From positions 1-29,186 of the forward strand of contig JAXDJC010000200.1 of NCBI GenBank assembly GCA_034663685.1: a stretch of DNA of 29,186 nucleotides, written 5' to 3'. How positions within the stretch are numbered: the stretch's first letter is position 1; the number at the start of each line of letters is the position of its first letter. Under the pieces are notes generated by a model. That model saw only the letters and a program-made list of their open reading frames with translations. It searched no databases and had not been told where the DNA came from. This document shows, in pieces, positions 8,581 through 15,199 of the stretch. A program made the position numbers and the translations under genes. The DNA comes from AC-37 sp034663685. GTDB taxonomy: Bacteria; Actinomycetota; Thermoleophilia; Solirubrobacterales; Thermoleophilaceae.

Positions 8581-9983
8581 GCGAGCACCCATGTGTCCTT
8601 ACCCCCTCCGTTCTGCGAGCTGTTGACCACGAGAGCGCCCGGCGCCAGGGCGACCCTGGTCAATCCGCCGGGCACGACGTGCACATGCTCTCCGGAGGTG
8701 AGGACGAATGCCCGAAGGTCCACGTGCCGCGGCTCGAGCCGGCCGTCGCAGATGGTCGGATGGCGGGAGAGGGGGATCGTCTCCTGCGCGATGAAGCGGT
8801 CGGGGCGGGCGGCGATCATGCGCGCCACCTGCGCGAGGTCGGTCCGGCTCGCGTGGGGCCCGATCACCACGCCCCGGCCGCCGTAGTCGGAGCGCGGCTT
8901 GACCACCAGCTCGTCGAGGCGGCCCAGCACGTAGGCGAGCGTGGAGGGCTCGGAGAGGTCATAGGTGGGAACCGACTTCACGAGCGGCTCCTCGCCCAGG
9001 TAGAGGCGGACCATCTTCTCCACGTAGGCGTGAACCAGCTTGTCGTCGGCCACCCCGGTGCCCGGCGCATTGGCGATCCCGAGCGTGCCCTTGCGCACCA
9101 GCCCGAGCAGGGTGGTCAGCCGGGTCGTGCGCCCGTTGGGCTCGCGCAGGCGGTCCTCGTCGGTGCGGCGGTAGATCACGTCCACGCGCTCGCGGCGACC
9201 GTCCAGGTATGCCCAGGCGCGCCCCTCCCGGATGTCGAGGTCCGCCCACGTCACGATCGGCACGCCCAGCGCGCGCCCCATGCGCCGGTGCTCGAACCAG
9301 GCGCTGTTGCCCGGCCCGTCGGTGAGGAGCACCACGGACGGGTCGTCGACGCCCTCTGGCGCGAGCGCCCGCAGCGCCTCGCCGAGGAACTCGTACGCCG
9401 CGCTGAAGCCGTCCGCGGACGGCGCATCGAGCAGCTCGCCCACGACGTTGCGGGCCACCTCCGCGTAGGCGAGGCCGGACGGCGTGCGCACGTTGTCCTC
9501 CAGCACCATGAAGCGGCCCTTGCCGTCGCGCACCACGTCGAGGCCCGCGACCGTGATCCGCGGGCCGCGCACGGCCACGCCGCTCATCCACGGCTCGAAG
9601 TCGTCCGCCGCCTCGATCACCCGTGAGGGGATCACGCCCTCGGTGACGGCGCGCCGCTCCGAGTAGACGTCGTCGAGGAACGCGTTCAGCGCGCGGGCAC
9701 GCTGGGCGAGGCCCGCCGCCAGCTCGCGCCACTCGTCGCGCGCGAACACGCGCGGGACGGGATCCACCACGAACGCGTCGTTGCGGCCGAAGTAGGCGCC
9801 GCGCTCCCGGACGGCGCCGGCGGCGCCCGCCTCCAGGGTCCCGAGCTCGTGCTCGCCGAGCGCCTCCATCACGGCCGCGTAGTGCGCGCGGGGCAACCCG
9901 CCGTGCTCGAAGGCCTCGTCGTGGAACCGATCGTCCACGTCGTATGGGGCGCGCCAATCGGATCGCGTTGCGATCCCGTCCAT
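8577..9983 (-). CDS. Circularly permuted ATP-grasp type 2 protein (COG2308-like)
   Basis: A 468-residue protein of the circularly permuted ATP-grasp family (former DUF404/DUF407). Family hallmarks are PRVFARDEWRELAAGLAQRARALNAFLDDVY near the N-terminus, then GRFMVLEDNVRTPSGLAYA, VVLLTDGPGNSAWFEHRRMGRALGVPIV, VIYRRTDEDRL, GTLGIANAPGTGVADDKLVHAYV, and LVVKPRSDYGGRGVVIGP, a probable ATP-binding Lys/Gly loop. Members are predicted peptide or amide ligases. Many genomes pair this family with an alpha-E protein and a transglutaminase-like gene; neither is here, and the partners are instead a C26 hydrolase and a GCS2 ligase. Start ATG 9983 (MDGIATRSDW) is chosen over ATG 9989 because a weak -10 (TAGTTG) lies 7 nt upstream. 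Reaction not known. Confidence 0.85.
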   Translation of the reverse strand: MDGIATRSDWRAPYDVDDRFHDEAFEHGGLPRAHYAAVMEALGEHELGTLEAGAAGAVRERGAYFGRNDAFVVDPVPRVFARDEWRELAAGLAQRARALNAFLDDVYSERRAVTEGVIPSRVIEAADDFEPWMSGVAVRGPRITVAGLDVVRDGKGRFMVLEDNVRTPSGLAYAEVARNVVGELLDAPSADGFSAAYEFLGEALRALAPEGVDDPSVVLLTDGPGNSAWFEHRRMGRALGVPIVTWADLDIREGRAWAYLDGRRERVDVIYRRTDEDRLREPNGRTTRLTTLLGLVRKGTLGIANAPGTGVADDKLVHAYVEKMVRLYLGEEPLVKSVPTYDLSEPSTLAYVLGRLDELVVKPRSDYGGRGVVIGPHASRTDLAQVARMIAARPDRFIAQETIPLSRHPTICDGRLEPRHVDLRAFVLTSGEHVHVVPGGLTRVALAPGALVVNSSQNGGGKDTWVLA

Positions 9984-9990
9984 GTCCATA

Positions 9991-9996
9991 CAACTA
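9991..9996 (-). promoter_or_regulatory. Weak -10-like hexamer before the ATP-grasp gene
   Basis: On the minus strand TAGTTG (9996-9991) sits 7 nt before ATG 9983. A TTGACT -35-like hexamer lies 15 nt further upstream. The hexamer lacks the final T of TAnnnT and includes the stop codon of the WS/DGAT gene, so this is only a suggestion that the ATP-grasp trio has its own start of transcription. Confidence 0.25.
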
Positions 9997-11442
9997 CCCG
10001 GCACGAGTGGAAGTCAACGAGTTTCGCTCGTGCGCGCCGCGGCGGCGCCGGGGCTGCTCGGCGCGCGCGCCGGTCGGCCTCACGGCCGCGGCCAGCTCCT
10101 CGGTGGCCTCCTCCAGCATCACGGGCAGCCGGCCCGCGTCGGGCAGCGCCTCGGGATCCGCGTAGACGGCGAAGTGGAGCCCGTCGTCGTAGCTCAGCAC
10201 GCCCAGCGACAGGGCGTGGTCCTCCGGGATCGGGATGACCGGGTAGATCGAGCGCACGCGCGCGCCGGCCGCGTACAGCGGGATGCGCGGGCCGGGCACG
10301 TTCGAGATGGTGAGGTTGTAGAGGCGCGGGCTGGCCGCGAGCTTGGCCGCGCGGCGCTTGAGCGGCTCCGGCAGCGATCCGACCGAGCGCAGCAGGATCT
10401 CCGTGCCCGCCACCTCGCCCGACTCCTTCAGCGCCACCATCTGCTCGCGCACGCGCTCGAGCCGGGCCGTCGGGCTCCGCTCGGAAACCGGCAGGTCGAC
10501 GAACGCGAACGTGATGCGATTGCCCTGCCCCCGGTCCTCGTCCGGCCGGCGCACGCTCACGGGCACCATCACGCGGAGGTCGCACGGCTCCTGGCACTGC
10601 CTCACCGCGAGCCTCCGGAGCGCGCCCGCGGCAATGGCCAGGATCACGTCGTTGAGAGACGCGCCCGCGTGAGTCTTGATCGCCAGCGCGCGGGTCATCG
10701 TGATGCGGTGCTTGACCAGCGTCCGGCGCGGCCCGATCGGCACGTTGAGCGCGCACCGCGGCGCCGGGTTGATGGCGTCCTCCGCGAGCGACAGCGCGGC
10801 CTTGCGAAGGGTGCTCGCGATGCGCAGGCCCTCGCCGGGCGAGAGGCCGAGGGCCGCCACGCGGCGCGCGGCGCGGAACTGCTCCACGGCGGAGTCCGCC
10901 AGCGAGTCGAGCAGCACCTTCACGGGACCGTTCTCGCCCTCGGGCCTCCACTCGGCGGCCCTCACGGGCGCGGCGTCGGGGCCGGCGTCGAAGAGCAGCA
11001 GGCCGAGCTCCACGGCGGCCAGCCCGTCGACCATCGCGTGGTGCACCTTGCCCACGAACGCCGCGCGCCCGCGCTGCACCGACGGCAGCACGAGCAGGCT
11101 CCACAGGGGCCGGTCGCGCGGCAGCTGCTCCGAGAGGAAGTCGTCCACCTCGCGGCGCACGGCGGCGGCCGACAGCGGCGGCCCGGTCCGCACGGTCACG
11201 TGCCGCCGGATGTCGAACGCGGGGTCGTCGCGCCAGCCCGGCTCGGCCACTCCGAGGGGCGCCTCGAGCACACGCTGCCGGAAGCGCGGCGCCAGATGCA
11301 GGCGCGACCCGATCTGCTCTATCAGCGCCTCGGCGTCGAGCTTCGCGACCCCCCGCGGGAGCTCGAGCGCAGAGAACCACCCCACGTGCATGTGGGCCGC
11401 CGGCGATTCGACACGCAGGAAGGACGCGTCGAGACTGGACAT
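9994..11442 (-). CDS. Wax ester synthase / diacylglycerol acyltransferase (WS/DGAT)
   Basis: A 482-residue acyl-CoA:alcohol/diacylglycerol O-acyltransferase that would make wax esters or triacylglycerol, usually at the membrane or lipid-droplet surface. It starts MSSLDASFLRVESPAAHMHVG, the classic SLDASFL...MHVG opening. RPLWSLLVL lies near residue 111, the catalytic HHAMVDG motif is at 134-140 with both histidines intact, LNDVILAIAAGALR (the ND motif) is in the second domain, and NLTISNVPGPRIPLYAAGARV is near the C-terminus. Length is normal. The last 25 residues are Arg-rich. ATG 11442 fits the family start; GTG 11454 and ATG 11490 are in frame upstream but add no conserved sequence. The stop TAG is only 10 bp from the downstream ATP-grasp gene. 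Confidence 0.92.
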   Translation of the reverse strand: MSSLDASFLRVESPAAHMHVGWFSALELPRGVAKLDAEALIEQIGSRLHLAPRFRQRVLEAPLGVAEPGWRDDPAFDIRRHVTVRTGPPLSAAAVRREVDDFLSEQLPRDRPLWSLLVLPSVQRGRAAFVGKVHHAMVDGLAAVELGLLLFDAGPDAAPVRAAEWRPEGENGPVKVLLDSLADSAVEQFRAARRVAALGLSPGEGLRIASTLRKAALSLAEDAINPAPRCALNVPIGPRRTLVKHRITMTRALAIKTHAGASLNDVILAIAAGALRRLAVRQCQEPCDLRVMVPVSVRRPDEDRGQGNRITFAFVDLPVSERSPTARLERVREQMVALKESGEVAGTEILLRSVGSLPEPLKRRAAKLAASPRLYNLTISNVPGPRIPLYAAGARVRSIYPVIPIPEDHALSLGVLSYDDGLHFAVYADPEALPDAGRLPVMLEEATEELAAAVRPTGARAEQPRRRRGAHERNSLTSTRAG

Positions 11443-11574
11443 ACGAGAGGGCACGCTGACAGGATCGACGCCCAGCCGCCTCCCGCACATGGACCGGTGT
11501 AGAGAATCAGCGGTGCTGTTTTGGACTCAATGTCGAGCCTGATCCCTTTTACCCCCCATGACGGGTAAAACGGA
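11443..11574. other. 132-bp intergenic region before WS/DGAT
   Basis: The gap between the methyltransferase-GT2 gene and the WS/DGAT gene, both on minus, holds a 16-bp-arm inverted repeat at 11539-11578 (separate entry). A TTGAGT hexamer on minus (about 11531-11526) could be a -35 element for the WS/DGAT gene, but I see no convincing -10 at the right distance. No small ORF or RNA gene is supported here. Confidence 0.4.
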
Positions 11575-11578
11575 TCAG
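11539..11578. terminator. Strong inverted repeat: terminator or operator
   Basis: Left arm CTGATCCCTTTTACCC (11539-11554) and right arm GGGTAAAACGGATCAG (11563-11578) pair over 16 bp with one mismatch (C11546 against C11571) around the 8-nt loop CCCATGAC. It overlaps the TGA stop (11577-11575) of the minus-strand methyltransferase-GT2 gene, the usual position for a terminator. There is no U-tract after the stem on the minus strand (GCTCGAC follows), so it would be an atypical hairpin terminator. Its AT-rich TTTTACCC/GGGTAAAA core, upstream of WS/DGAT, could alternatively be a protein-binding operator. Confidence 0.5.
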
Positions 11579-13314
11579 CGAAGCGACTGCGCCGCTGAAT
11601 CCCGCCGCCCGGAGCGCTCGCCGCGGGGCGGCCGGCCGCCGCCCAGCCGCGCCGCCGGCTCCGTGAGCAGCGCCCAGCGCCGCCCCCGCTCGTGCGCCCG
11701 GAAGCGCGCCAGCACCAGCAGCGTGCGCAGGCCGTACTCCACGCTGTCGCGGAACGACACGCTCGACGCCTCCAGGAAGTAGCGCGTGGGGATCGCCTGC
11801 TCGACCACCCGCGCGTCGCGCGAGACGATCTGGGCGAACATCTCCTGGTCGAACACGAAGCCGTCGCTGTTGCGGCCGAACGGGATCGAGCGCAGGAAGT
11901 CCGCCGAGAAGGCGCGGTAGCCGGTGTGGTACTCGGAGTAGTGGCGGCGGAAGGTGCGGTTCTCCACCCATGTGAGCGCGCGGTTGCCCACCCACTTCCA
12001 GCGCGGCATCCCGCCCGCGATCGTCTCGTCCTCGAGCAGCCGCGAGCCCATCACCACGTCGGCCTCGCCATCCTCGATCGGGCGCACCATCTCGGCCAGC
12101 AGGGCCGGGTCGTACTGGTTGTCGGCGTGCACCATCACGATCACGTCGGCGCCGTCGCGGACCGCCCGCGAGTAACAGGTCTTCTGGTTGGCCCCGTAGC
12201 CGCGGTTGGCGGGGTGGGCGATCACGTCGAAGCCGGCGCTCAAAGCGGCGGTCACGGTCTCGTCGGGGCTCGCGTCGTCAACCAGCAGCGCGCGGTCCGC
12301 CGCGTCGACGGGCATCTCCTCGGCCACCTGCGCGATCGTCTGCTCGGCGCGGTAGGCGGGCAGCACCACGTGCACCTCGGTGTCGCGCCCGCGTGGCTTG
12401 ACGAGCGGGCGCGGAGGGTGCAGCACCTCCACTTTGTGGGACAGCACCACGCGCTCGTCGCCGAGCGACATCGACAGGCTGGCGGCGGGCGGCAGGGCGC
12501 GCGCTGCCGCCCGAACCGCGGTGCCCAGGGTGCCGCCGCGCTCGGCCAGACCGGCCAGCCAGTAGCGCGCGGAGAAGGTGCGCACGAACGAGATGTCGTC
12601 GGACACCACGAGCCCCTCCGCCCCGAGCAGCTCGCGCAGCGTGCGGCGCGGCAGCAGGCACATGTGCGCGGGGAGCAGGGCCCACCAGCGCGAGCCGGCC
12701 AGCCGGGCGGTGGCCGAGCCCGGGTCGGGCGTGACCACGCACAGCACCCCGCCGGGGCGCAGCAGCTCGCGGCAGCGGCGGATCGCCGCCACCGGGTCCT
12801 CCACGTGCTCGAGCACGTCCGCGAGCACGATCGCGGCAAACCCCTCCCCGGTGGGCTCGAGCTCCTCAAGCGGAACCTCCTGGACGGGCAGGCCGAGAAC
12901 GTCGCGCGCGTAGGCGGCCGCGCTGCGCGAAAGCTCCACGCCGTCCACCTCGTAGCCGCGGCTGCGCGCCTCGTCGAGCAGCAGCCCGTGGCCGCAGCCC
13001 ACGTCGAGCAGGCGCCCGGCCGGAACGTGGCGGCCGATCATGTCGAGCAGGCGGCGGGCGGTGGCGCGGCGCCCGGGCTCCTCCGCGAGGTAGGCCTCGT
13101 CGCTCATCTCGCGGTACAGCCCGGCCAGCTCGGAGGCCGGCGGGAGCGACGGCTGCTGCACCGTGCCGCAGTCCACGCACGCGAAGAGGTCGCCGTGTGC
13201 GCCGGGCGTGTGGCAGCTCGGCGAGAACGCGTCGGCACTGGGCCCCGCGGCCGTGCCCGGATGCCTGAGGACGAGCCTGCCCGCGCAGACGCGGCACGTG
13301 TCGGGGGCGGCCAT
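11575..13314 (-). CDS. Fusion: zinc-ribbon SAM methyltransferase plus GT2 glycosyltransferase
   Basis: A 579-residue two-domain cytosolic protein. Residues 7-49 hold CxxC pairs (C7/C10, C46/C49) of a zinc ribbon like those in sugar C-methyltransferases. Residues about 85-250 are a class I SAM-dependent methyltransferase: RLLDVGCGHGLLLDEA (motif I, 101-116), VDGVELS, LADVLEHVEDP and LRPGGVLCVVTPD. Residues about 313-560 are a DPM1-like GT2: VHVVLPAYRAEQTI, LLVDDASPDET, NRGYGANQKTCY, VMVHADNQYDP (DxD region), and later GSRLLEDETIAGGMPRWKW and SEYHTGYRAFS. I see no stop or frame break between domains, and both keep their key motifs. ATG 13314 has TAACCT 10 nt upstream on minus. It probably modifies and transfers, or separately handles, a lipid-linked sugar; that coupling is inferred. 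Confidence 0.88.
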   Translation of the reverse strand: MAAPDTCRVCAGRLVLRHPGTAAGPSADAFSPSCHTPGAHGDLFACVDCGTVQQPSLPPASELAGLYREMSDEAYLAEEPGRRATARRLLDMIGRHVPAGRLLDVGCGHGLLLDEARSRGYEVDGVELSRSAAAYARDVLGLPVQEVPLEELEPTGEGFAAIVLADVLEHVEDPVAAIRRCRELLRPGGVLCVVTPDPGSATARLAGSRWWALLPAHMCLLPRRTLRELLGAEGLVVSDDISFVRTFSARYWLAGLAERGGTLGTAVRAAARALPPAASLSMSLGDERVVLSHKVEVLHPPRPLVKPRGRDTEVHVVLPAYRAEQTIAQVAEEMPVDAADRALLVDDASPDETVTAALSAGFDVIAHPANRGYGANQKTCYSRAVRDGADVIVMVHADNQYDPALLAEMVRPIEDGEADVVMGSRLLEDETIAGGMPRWKWVGNRALTWVENRTFRRHYSEYHTGYRAFSADFLRSIPFGRNSDGFVFDQEMFAQIVSRDARVVEQAIPTRYFLEASSVSFRDSVEYGLRTLLVLARFRAHERGRRWALLTEPAARLGGGRPPRGERSGRRDSAAQSLR

Positions 13315-13323
13315 GCGGTGGGC

Positions 13324-13330
13324 TAGGTTA
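13324..13330. promoter_or_regulatory. Putative -10 of the methyltransferase-GT2 gene
   Basis: On the minus strand TAACCT (13330-13325) lies 10 nt before ATG 13314. The overlapping plus-strand reading is TAGGTT (13324-13329), also a TAnnnT match, but it faces only the 3' end of the opposite-strand TPR gene. If used on plus it would produce antisense RNA. Motif-based only. Confidence 0.35.
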
Positions 13331-13359
13331 TCCGCGCCTGTGAGCCCGCCGACCGCGCA

Positions 13360-13791
13360 TCACGGCTGCCCTGGCCGCAGCGGAGGGGGCAGATCGAGCC
13401 GCGGCGTCTGCGAGTTGAGGGCCACGGCTCGCCTGTACGAGCGCCGCGCGGCCGCGGGGTGCCCGGCCGTGACCTGCACCCGCGCCATCACCACCCACAC
13501 GAGCTGGTTCTCCGGCTCGCGCCGCACCACGGGCGCCATCAGCCGCTCGGCCTCGGCGGCGTGCCCGAGCCGCGCGAGCGCGATCGCCTCGGAGTTGTCG
13601 CGCAGGCTGTCGGGGTTGAGCGGCGTCTTGGCGGCACGCAGCTCGGCGATCACGGCGTCGTCGCCGCCGCCCGCCACCACCACCTTCAGCGCACTCGCCG
13701 TCCTACCCTCCGACCGGTAGACGATGGCGGACACGGCTATCCCTGCGAGGCAGGCCACCACCAGCCCCGCGCGAACGAGCAATCTGAGCAC
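13360..13791 (-). CDS. Small membrane-anchored tetratricopeptide-repeat protein
   Basis: A 143-residue protein of unknown role. Residues about 3-23 (RLLVRAGLVVACLAGIAVSAIVY) form one N-terminal membrane anchor or uncleaved signal. The rest, from about residue 50, reads as two TPR-like helical pairs: SEAIALARLGHAAEAERLMAPVV and QLVWVVMARVQVTAGHPAAARRSYRRAVALN, with the Gly-His and Ala-Ala spacing typical of TPRs. GTG 13791 is chosen because CATAAT (minus, 13803-13798) is 6 nt upstream and longer frames would enter the Wzy-like gene. It is divergent from that gene, an arrangement that suggests a scaffold for polymerisation or export; this is inference. Confidence 0.72.
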   Translation of the reverse strand: MLRLLVRAGLVVACLAGIAVSAIVYRSEGRTASALKVVVAGGGDDAVIAELRAAKTPLNPDSLRDNSEAIALARLGHAAEAERLMAPVVRREPENQLVWVVMARVQVTAGHPAAARRSYRRAVALNSQTPRLDLPPPLRPGQP

Positions 13792-13819
13792 CCTCGCATT
13801 ATGGGGCGGCGGGATCTTC
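13792..13819. promoter_or_regulatory. Divergent start region of the TPR and Wzy-like genes
   Basis: CATTATG (13797-13803) reads as CATAAT on minus, one mismatch from TATAAT and 6 nt before GTG 13791, consistent with a leaderless TPR transcript. On plus the same site reads CATTAT, a poorer -10; GTG 13820 would then have a leader of about 10 nt with the purine run GGCGGG as a weak ribosome-binding site. Which plus start is used is not settled. Confidence 0.35.
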
Positions 13820-15199
13820 GTGATCGCGCTGCCGCTGGTGCTGGCCTTCGCCACCGGCGGCTACGGCCTGCGCCGGATCGCGTTCGCGCTCGCGGCCGTG
13901 CTGTTCGTGCTCGCCGTGCTGGCGGTGCTCGCGCCCTGGCCGCTCGTGCCGCGCGGCAGGCCGGCGCTGGCCCTCGCCGGGCTCGCCGCCTTCGCCGCGT
14001 GGACCGCGATCTCGATCGCCTGGGCCCGGGTGCTGGGCGACGCCGCCACCGACGCCTACCGCCTCCTTCTCTACGTCGCGGCGTTCACGGTCGCGCTCTG
14101 CTGCCTGCGCCTGCCCGAGCTGCGCCGCCGCGTGCCGGACGCGCTGCTGGCGGGGATCGTGCTGGTGGCGCTCTACGCGCTGGCCGGCCGGCTGTTCCCG
14201 GGGATCGTGCACGTGCCCGCAGGCACGCGCCAGGACCGGCTGAACGAGCCGTTCACCTACTGGAACGCGCTCGGGATCTTCGCCGTGATGGGGATCCTGC
14301 TGGCGATCGCGGCCGCCAGCGACGAGGACCGCCCCGCCCCGCTGCGCGCGCTCGCCTGCGCCGCCGCCCTGCCGTGCGGCGCGGCGCTCTACCTGACCTA
14401 CTCGCGCGCGTCGTACCTCGGGCTGGCGGCCGGGCTCGCGTTCCTGCTCGTGCTGCGCCCGCGGCGCACCGTGCTGCTCGCCGCCGGGCTGGCGCTCCCG
14501 GGGATCGCCGCGCTGGTGGCCGCGGTGCACGCGTTCCCGGCGATCCTCCACGCGGAGGGCTCGCGCGGAGCGCAGGGGGTGGCGTACGCGGGCGTGATCG
14601 GTTTGGCCTGCGCGGCGGTGGCCCTGCTCCACCTCCGCCTGGCGCCGGCGGCGGCGGCCGACCTCGCACTCTCCCCTCGCGTCAGGCGCGGGATCGCAAT
14701 CGCCACGATCCCGGTGGTCTTCGGGATCGGCCTGCTGGTGGCCACCGGCGGCCAGCACCAGACCGTGCAGTCAGGCGCCGCCCGCGTGGCCACTCTCGAC
14801 ACCAACCGCGGCGCGCTCTGGGGCGTGGCGCTCGACGCGTTCGCCGCGCACCCCGTGACCGGCGTGGGCACCTCGAGCTTCGCCGTCGAGTGGCTGCGCG
14901 AGCGCAAGGAGGTGGACCGCGCGCTCGACGCGCACTCGCTCTACATCGAGACGCTCGCCGAGCTCGGATTGGTCGGCGCCCTGCTGCTCGCCGCGTTCCT
15001 GGTGGCCTCGGGCTCGGGCATGGTGGCCGCCGCGCGCGCCGCCCCGCGCGACCCGGTGGTGGTGGCCGGCACCGCCGCGGTGGTCGCCTTCGCCGTGCAC
15101 GCCGGCTTCGACTGGGACTGGGAGAGCCCGGCCCTGTCGATCACCGCGCTCGTGATGCTGGCGGCGCTGCTCCAGCCCGCACGTAGACTGGATTCGTGA
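13820..15199 (+). CDS. O-antigen ligase / polymerase-like membrane protein (Wzy/WaaL family)
   Basis: A protein of about 459 residues with 11-12 membrane segments, of the O-antigen ligase (Wzy_C) superfamily, which polymerises lipid-linked repeat units or ligates finished chains outside the membrane. The family loop is clear: NEPFTYWNALGIFAVMGILLA in the middle, LTYSRASYLGLAAGLAFLL, then the large external loop with NRGALWGVALDAFAAHPVTGVGTSSFAVEW and LDAHSLYIETLAELGLVGALLLA, where the Arg and AHSLYIE residues are characteristic. The start is uncertain: ATG 13724 and CTG 13784 are in frame but overlap the divergent TPR gene, and GTG 13820 gives a short first helix. The stop overlaps the GTG of the next GT2 (GTGA). 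Confidence 0.85.
   Translation: MIALPLVLAFATGGYGLRRIAFALAAVLFVLAVLAVLAPWPLVPRGRPALALAGLAAFAAWTAISIAWARVLGDAATDAYRLLLYVAAFTVALCCLRLPELRRRVPDALLAGIVLVALYALAGRLFPGIVHVPAGTRQDRLNEPFTYWNALGIFAVMGILLAIAAASDEDRPAPLRALACAAALPCGAALYLTYSRASYLGLAAGLAFLLVLRPRRTVLLAAGLALPGIAALVAAVHAFPAILHAEGSRGAQGVAYAGVIGLACAAVALLHLRLAPAAAADLALSPRVRRGIAIATIPVVFGIGLLVATGGQHQTVQSGAARVATLDTNRGALWGVALDAFAAHPVTGVGTSSFAVEWLRERKEVDRALDAHSLYIETLAELGLVGALLLAAFLVASGSGMVAAARAAPRDPVVVAGTAAVVAFAVHAGFDWDWESPALSITALVMLAALLQPARRLDS
15184..15189 (+). promoter_or_regulatory. TAGACT -10-like hexamer inside the end of the Wzy-like gene
   Basis: TAGACT lies 6 nt before GTG 15196, within the last codons of the upstream gene. The same hexamer stands 6 nt before the KAS III-like ATG at 18427 and 8 nt before the GT4 ATG at 23706, both on minus. 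It could start a separate leaderless transcript for the GT2 and the following membrane protein, in addition to read-through from upstream. Confidence 0.45.

Noticed and set aside
6647..9983. Classical ergothioneine or glutathione gene cluster
   Set aside because: The ligase resembles EgtA/YbdK, but no EgtB, EgtD, EgtE or glutathione synthetase is present, and the amidase is class I C26 rather than the class II EgtC type.
10001..10033. GCACGAG...CTCGTGC inverted repeat with nested ACGAG/CTCGT near the end of the WS/DGAT gene
   Set aside because: Short 5-7 bp arms inside coding DNA with a 19-nt loop; such repeats are expected by chance in GC-rich sequence, and there is no U-tract.
13340..13720. 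Plus-strand frame after TAGGTT, starting GTG 13340
   Set aside because: Antisense to the TPR protein, Ser/Arg/Ala-biased with no domain or membrane pattern, whereas the minus frame has an anchor and TPR helices.
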